From contig DATEAX010000019.1 of NCBI GenBank assembly GCA_035288145.1, positions 1-17,429 on the forward strand: DNA of 17,429 nucleotides. The letters are read 5' to 3'. The translations under genes and the position numbers were made by a program. Numbering within the stretch: position 1 is the first letter of the stretch; every line of letters begins with the position of its first letter. This document shows positions 13,885 to 17,429 of this stretch, piece by piece. Source of the stretch: DATEAX01 sp035288145. Its GTDB lineage: Bacteria; Patescibacteriota; UBA1384; UBA12157; JAENIV01. A model generated the notes under the pieces. The model saw only the letters and a program-made list of their open reading frames with translations, had not been told where the DNA came from and made no database searches.

Positions 13885-16800
13885 TTATCTTAAGTCCTTT
13901 GCTTTTTCCACCGGTTCGGAAACCAGGGGCGGCGCTTCAACTTCCAGCTCGGTTACTTCGACATCTTTTTCAATATCTTTTTCAGCGACCTCAACCGCCG
14001 GTTTCTTTAGGGCAATCTTTTCGGGTAATTTTACCGCTGGCTCTTCAACTTTCTTGCGGGAAAGGTCGCCGGAGGAAAGCATCTCCACATTTAAGCCCAA
14101 AGATTGAAGTTCTTTGACCAAGACATAGAAGCTGGCGGGGATTTGGGGTTTTTGAATTTCCTCGCCTTTAATAATCGCCTCGTAGGCCTTTGACCGGCCA
14201 ATCACGTCGTCTGATTTAATCGTCAGCATTTCCTGAAGAGAGTGGGCGGCGCCATAGGCCTCCAAAGCCCAAACCTCCATCTCGCCAAAGCGCTGACCGC
14301 CAAATTGGGCTTTGCCGCCGAGCGGCTGTTGGGTAACCATCGAATAGGGACCGGTTGAGCGAGCATGCATTTTATCATCAACCAAATGACAAAGTTTCAT
14401 CATGTAAATAATTCCCACCGTCGTTTTCTGATCAAAGGGCTCGCCCGTGCGGCCGTCGAAAAGTTGAACCTTGCCTTCTGCGGGAAGGCCGACCTCTAAA
14501 AGCATCTCTTGGATTTTCGTAAAATTGACGGCCTCAAAAACCGGCGTTGCCACCCGGATGCCCTGTTTTTTTGCCGCCCAGCCCAAATGGGTTTCCAAAA
14601 TTTGACCCAAATTCATCCGGGAAATCACCCCTAAAGGATTTAAAATAATGTCAATCGGCGTGCCGTCAGCCAAATAAGGCATTTCTTCTTCGGGTAAAAT
14701 AATCGAAATGACCCCCTTATTGCCGTGACGACCAGCTAATTTATCGCCAATCTGGACTTTGCGTTGTTGAGCTACCGAGACTTCAACGATTTGGTAAACG
14801 CCGGCCTGAAGCTCGTCGCCCTGATCTTTAGAAAAGATTTTAATTCCGACAATCCGGCCGTATTCTCCGTGGGGCAATCTTAAAGACGTATCCTTGACAT
14901 CTTTGGCTTTTTCGCCAAAAATTGCCCTAAGCAGTTTTTCTTCCGCCGAAAGCTCCGTTTCACCTTTGGGCGATATTTTACCGACTAAAATATCGCCAGC
15001 GCCGACTTCCGCGCCAATACGAATGACACCCTCGTCATCTAAATTTCCCAGGGCTTCCTCGCTAACATTGGGAATATCGCGGGTTAGGAGTTCCGGACCG
15101 AGCTTGGTGTCGCGCACTTCGAGAACATATTTTTCAATGTGAATTGAAGTATAAATATCTTCGCGGACTAATCTTTCAGAAATGATAATCGCGTCCTCAA
15201 AATTGGCCCCCCGAAAAGACATAAACGCCACCAGCACATTTTTCCCGAGAGCCAGCTCCCCGCCGTCGGTGGCTGAAGAATCAGCGATAATTTGTCCCTT
15301 GCGAATCTTTTCGCCCGAAGAGACAACCGGCCGCTGGTTAAGACAGGTCGCCTGATTGGAACGCTGAAACTTCTTTAAAAGATATCTTTTTTTGCCGGAT
15401 TTTCCTAAAACAACAATTTCTGAAGCGGCAATTTCTTCAACCTTTCCGTCTTCTTCAGCAAAAAGAGATTGTCCGGAATCGCGGGCGGCATCTTGCTCCA
15501 TACCCGTGCCGACGATCGGCGCCTCGGGCCGCACCAAAGGCACGGCCTGACGTTCCATGTTCGAACCCATTGAGGCGCGGGTGGCGTCATCGTGTTCAAC
15601 AAAAGGAATCAGGGCGGTGGAAATCGAAACAATCTGTTTAGGCGAAATATCCATATAACCGATTTTACTTACCCGTTCAAATTGGGGCTTGCCATATTTC
15701 CGAACAATGATTTTTGACTCACTAAAATATCCCTTGGCATCAACTTTGGCTGCCACCGGGGCAATAATCGCTTTTTCTTCTTCGTCGGCATCTAAATAGA
15801 CAATTTTGTCAGTCACTCTCGCCTTCTTGTTACGGTCGAGCTCGATCATGAGATAGGGCGTTTCAATAAAGCCGTATTCGTTAATCCGGGCGTAAGTTGC
15901 CAAATAACCCACCAAACCGATGTTTGGACCTTCGGGAGTTTCAATCGGACAAATGCGCCCGTAATGGGAAGCGTGAACGTCGCGAACTTCAAAGCCAGCG
16001 CGCTCACGGGAAAGCCCCCCGGGACCGATGGCCGAAAGACATCGCTTATGTTCAAGCTCTGACAAGGGATTCGTCTGATTCATAAATTGGGAAAGCTGAG
16101 AAGAGGCAAAAAATTCCTGTAAAACGGCGACAATCGGCCGGGCGTTGATGAGCTGGTGGGGAGTAACCGTGTCCGGATCCAAAACCGACATCCGGTCTTT
16201 AATGATTCTTTCCATCCGAAGCATGCCCACTCGGACTTTACCTTGAATCAGTTCGCCGACCGCCCGGACGCGACGATTTTTTAAATGATCAATGTCATCG
16301 GGTTCGGCCAGCGGATCATTGTTCAAGCGGATGATTTCTTTGATGGTTTCAATCACATCGTCGAGACGTAAAACACGATTTTTAAGTTCATTTGACGCCT
16401 TTAGCCCCAAACGCTGATTGATTTTATAACGGCCAACTTTACCCAAGTCGTAACGTTTATGATTGAAAAACATTGCTTCCAGGAATGTTTTGGCGGTTTC
16501 CGGGGTTGCCAAATCACCCGGTCGAATCCGTTTATAGACCTCGACGAGCGCTTCTTCGTAAGTTTTGGCATTGTCGCGAGCAATCGTTGCTTTAATAAAA
16601 TTGTGATCTTCGTTATCGTTGATGCCGGAAAAGGCCTGAACAATCTGCTCGGTTTCAAGCCCCAAAGCCCTAAGAAAAGTGGTGATTAAAATTTTTCGTT
16701 TGCGGTCAACTTTGACGGAAATAACGTCTCTTAATGAAGTTTCAAATTCCAGCCATGCCCCCCGTGAAGGAATAATTTTTGCCCCGAAAAGCCGACGGCC

Positions 16801-17229
16801 GGCGATTTCTTCGGCGACAAATAACGCCCCGTAAGAGCGGACTATTTGGGAAACCACCACCCGCTCAATACCGTTGATGATAAAGGTTCCTCGTTCTGTC
16901 ATCAGAGGAAAATCACCCAAGAAAACGGTGGCTTCTTTGGTGCGGCCGGTAATTTTATTTTGAAGTCGGACTTGGCATCGCAAAGGCGCTTGAAAGGTTA
17001 AATTTTTATCCCGAGTGGTCTCTTCGTCATAGCGGGGCTGATCCAAAGCGACATCCAAAAATTCCAAATGCAAAACTTTGCCGGTAAAATCATCAACCGG
17101 GTTAATTTCTTCTAAGAGTTCTTTGACTCCCTCGCGGAAAAACCAGTTGTAGGAGTCAAGCTGGACTTCAATAAGGTTGCGAACGGGAAGAGTAATCCTC
17201 TTTTGGGTTCCAAGTTGGGTTCTTAACAC
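13885..17229 (-). CDS. rpoB: RNA polymerase beta subunit
   Basis: Beta forms, with beta-prime, the active-site cleft and is the rifampicin target. I place the start at the GTG at 17229 because GAGGAG lies 7 nt upstream; an in-frame GTG at 17262 would add 11 residues including that binding site. The product is then 1114 residues, a compact form. Motifs include SSQLSQFMNQTNPLSE with HKRC (rifampicin pocket, about 376-397), GPNIGL, GANFEDAIIISERLV, KISPKGETELSAEEKLLRAI, GDKLAGRHGNKGVIS, and LGGKAQFGGQRFGEMEVWAL near the end. The rifampicin cluster differs from E. coli at positions equivalent to 516 (Asn), 529 (Cys) and 533 (Ile). After the LNVEMLS segment comes a charged tail of about 60 residues rich in Glu, Lys, Val and Pro. 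The stop abuts the rpoC ATG. Confidence 0.98.
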   Translation of the reverse strand: MLRTQLGTQKRITLPVRNLIEVQLDSYNWFFREGVKELLEEINPVDDFTGKVLHLEFLDVALDQPRYDEETTRDKNLTFQAPLRCQVRLQNKITGRTKEATVFLGDFPLMTERGTFIINGIERVVVSQIVRSYGALFVAEEIAGRRLFGAKIIPSRGAWLEFETSLRDVISVKVDRKRKILITTFLRALGLETEQIVQAFSGINDNEDHNFIKATIARDNAKTYEEALVEVYKRIRPGDLATPETAKTFLEAMFFNHKRYDLGKVGRYKINQRLGLKASNELKNRVLRLDDVIETIKEIIRLNNDPLAEPDDIDHLKNRRVRAVGELIQGKVRVGMLRMERIIKDRMSVLDPDTVTPHQLINARPIVAVLQEFFASSQLSQFMNQTNPLSELEHKRCLSAIGPGGLSRERAGFEVRDVHASHYGRICPIETPEGPNIGLVGYLATYARINEYGFIETPYLMIELDRNKKARVTDKIVYLDADEEEKAIIAPVAAKVDAKGYFSESKIIVRKYGKPQFERVSKIGYMDISPKQIVSISTALIPFVEHDDATRASMGSNMERQAVPLVRPEAPIVGTGMEQDAARDSGQSLFAEEDGKVEEIAASEIVVLGKSGKKRYLLKKFQRSNQATCLNQRPVVSSGEKIRKGQIIADSSATDGGELALGKNVLVAFMSFRGANFEDAIIISERLVREDIYTSIHIEKYVLEVRDTKLGPELLTRDIPNVSEEALGNLDDEGVIRIGAEVGAGDILVGKISPKGETELSAEEKLLRAIFGEKAKDVKDTSLRLPHGEYGRIVGIKIFSKDQGDELQAGVYQIVEVSVAQQRKVQIGDKLAGRHGNKGVISIILPEEEMPYLADGTPIDIILNPLGVISRMNLGQILETHLGWAAKKQGIRVATPVFEAVNFTKIQEMLLEVGLPAEGKVQLFDGRTGEPFDQKTTVGIIYMMKLCHLVDDKMHARSTGPYSMVTQQPLGGKAQFGGQRFGEMEVWALEAYGAAHSLQEMLTIKSDDVIGRSKAYEAIIKGEEIQKPQIPASFYVLVKELQSLGLNVEMLSSGDLSRKKVEEPAVKLPEKIALKKPAVEVAEKDIEKDVEVTELEVEAPPLVSEPVEKAKDLR

Positions 17230-17236
17230 TAAAAAA

Positions 17237-17242
17237 CTCCTC
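17237..17242 (-). promoter_or_regulatory. Ribosome binding site fixing the rpoB start
   Basis: GAGGAG, 7 nt before the GTG at 17229. It supports the shorter 1114-residue product over the start at 17262. Confidence 0.75.
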
Positions 17243-17340
17243 AAAAATACAACAGCAAACACTGCTGCGTGAGGCAGATGATTATTTTAAGAATGAATTC
17301 TTTCCACCCTTTCCTTATTCTTTGATTTAACTCTATCACA

Positions 17341-17369
17341 ACTATATTAAAATGTCAAATGTTTGTCAA
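17341..17369 (-). promoter_or_regulatory. rpoBC promoter
   Basis: TTGACA (17369-17364), a 17-bp spacer and TATAGT (17346-17341) on the minus strand. A second overlapping pair, TTGACA (17358-17353) with TAGAGT (17335-17330), also has a 17-bp spacer but a weaker -10. The leader to the rpoB GTG would be about 105 nt; it contains a small CAGCA/TGCTG hairpin. Confidence 0.8.
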
Positions 17370-17382
17370 GAGCCGCGCCAGA

Positions 17383-17403
17383 CCCAGACCCAGACCCAAT
17401 CCC
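17383..17403 (-). other. G-quadruplex-type motif upstream of the rpoB promoter
   Basis: On the minus (coding) strand four GGG runs are each separated by exactly three bases (loops ATT, TCT, TCT). This fits the G3N3 quadruplex pattern, with a fifth GGG four bases further out. It ends 13 bp upstream of the -35 hexamer. Confidence 0.6.
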
Positions 17404-17407
17404 AGCG

Positions 17408-17424
17408 CCCACCTACGAGGTGGG
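17408..17424. repeat. Short inverted repeat at the right window edge
   Basis: CCCACCT and AGGTGGG form a 7-bp stem around ACG. On the plus strand it is followed by ATTTT and could be a terminator cut by the window edge. On the minus strand no U-tract follows. Confidence 0.5.
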
Positions 17425-17429
17425 ATTTT

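Noticed and set aside
17230..17262. Longer rpoB start at 17262
   Set aside because: The extra 11 residues overlap the GAGGAG that serves the GTG at 17229.

Overview
The window is one long stretch of the bacterial core transcription and translation cluster, with every gene on the minus strand. Read in the direction of transcription (right to left) the order is rpoB, rpoC, rpsL, rpsG, a small PLDc_N-like membrane protein, fusA, a polytopic membrane protein, tuf, rpsJ, rplC, rplD, rplW, rplB, rpsS, rplV and rpsC, the last cut by the left window edge. This is the usual rpoBC, str and S10 order, joined together, with two membrane-protein genes inserted around fusA. TGA is used as a normal stop in at least six genes (rplD, rpsJ, rplC, rplB, rpsS, fusA), so the recoded-TGA lineages are excluded. 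Compact beta and beta-prime subunits without large lineage inserts, an S12 with the Bacillus-type N-terminal insertion, tight 1-11 nt gene overlaps and 7-bp-periodic repeats in intergenic gaps would fit a streamlined lineage such as Patescibacteria/CPR. Nothing visible proves that placement.

Region by region: (1) 17229-17429 holds a strong rpoB promoter (TTGACA, 17 bp, TATAGT), preceded by a G3N3 quadruplex-type tract and a small hairpin. (2) 9218-17229 is rpoB-rpoC-rpsL-rpsG as one tight unit. A triple 7-bp repeat between rpoC and rpsL places TAA in all three frames. (3) 8866-9217 is the only long non-coding stretch. It contains five nearly abutting hairpins, the last of which looks like a plus-strand terminator, then a purine-rich repetitive tract, then a good promoter for the small membrane gene. 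(4) 8440-8865 is that small gene with its own terminator, followed by a strong fusA promoter. (5) 5406-8439 is fusA and the polytopic membrane gene. (6) 1-5404 starts with two tandem tuf promoters and continues through tuf and the S10-operon genes. The only gap larger than 17 nt there is rpsJ-rplC.

Functionally the genes supply core RNA polymerase subunits, decoding-centre proteins (S12, S7), both main elongation GTPases (EF-G, EF-Tu), and S10, L3, L4, L23, L2, S19, L22 and S3. The visible promoters and terminator suggest at least four transcription units: rpoB-rpoC-rpsL-rpsG; the PLDc_N-like gene alone; fusA plus the membrane gene; and tuf plus the S10 genes. The most notable points are the natural rifampicin-resistance-type residues in RpoB, the tandem-hairpin region after rpsG, the short leader ORF before rplC, and the heptamer repeats in three gaps.
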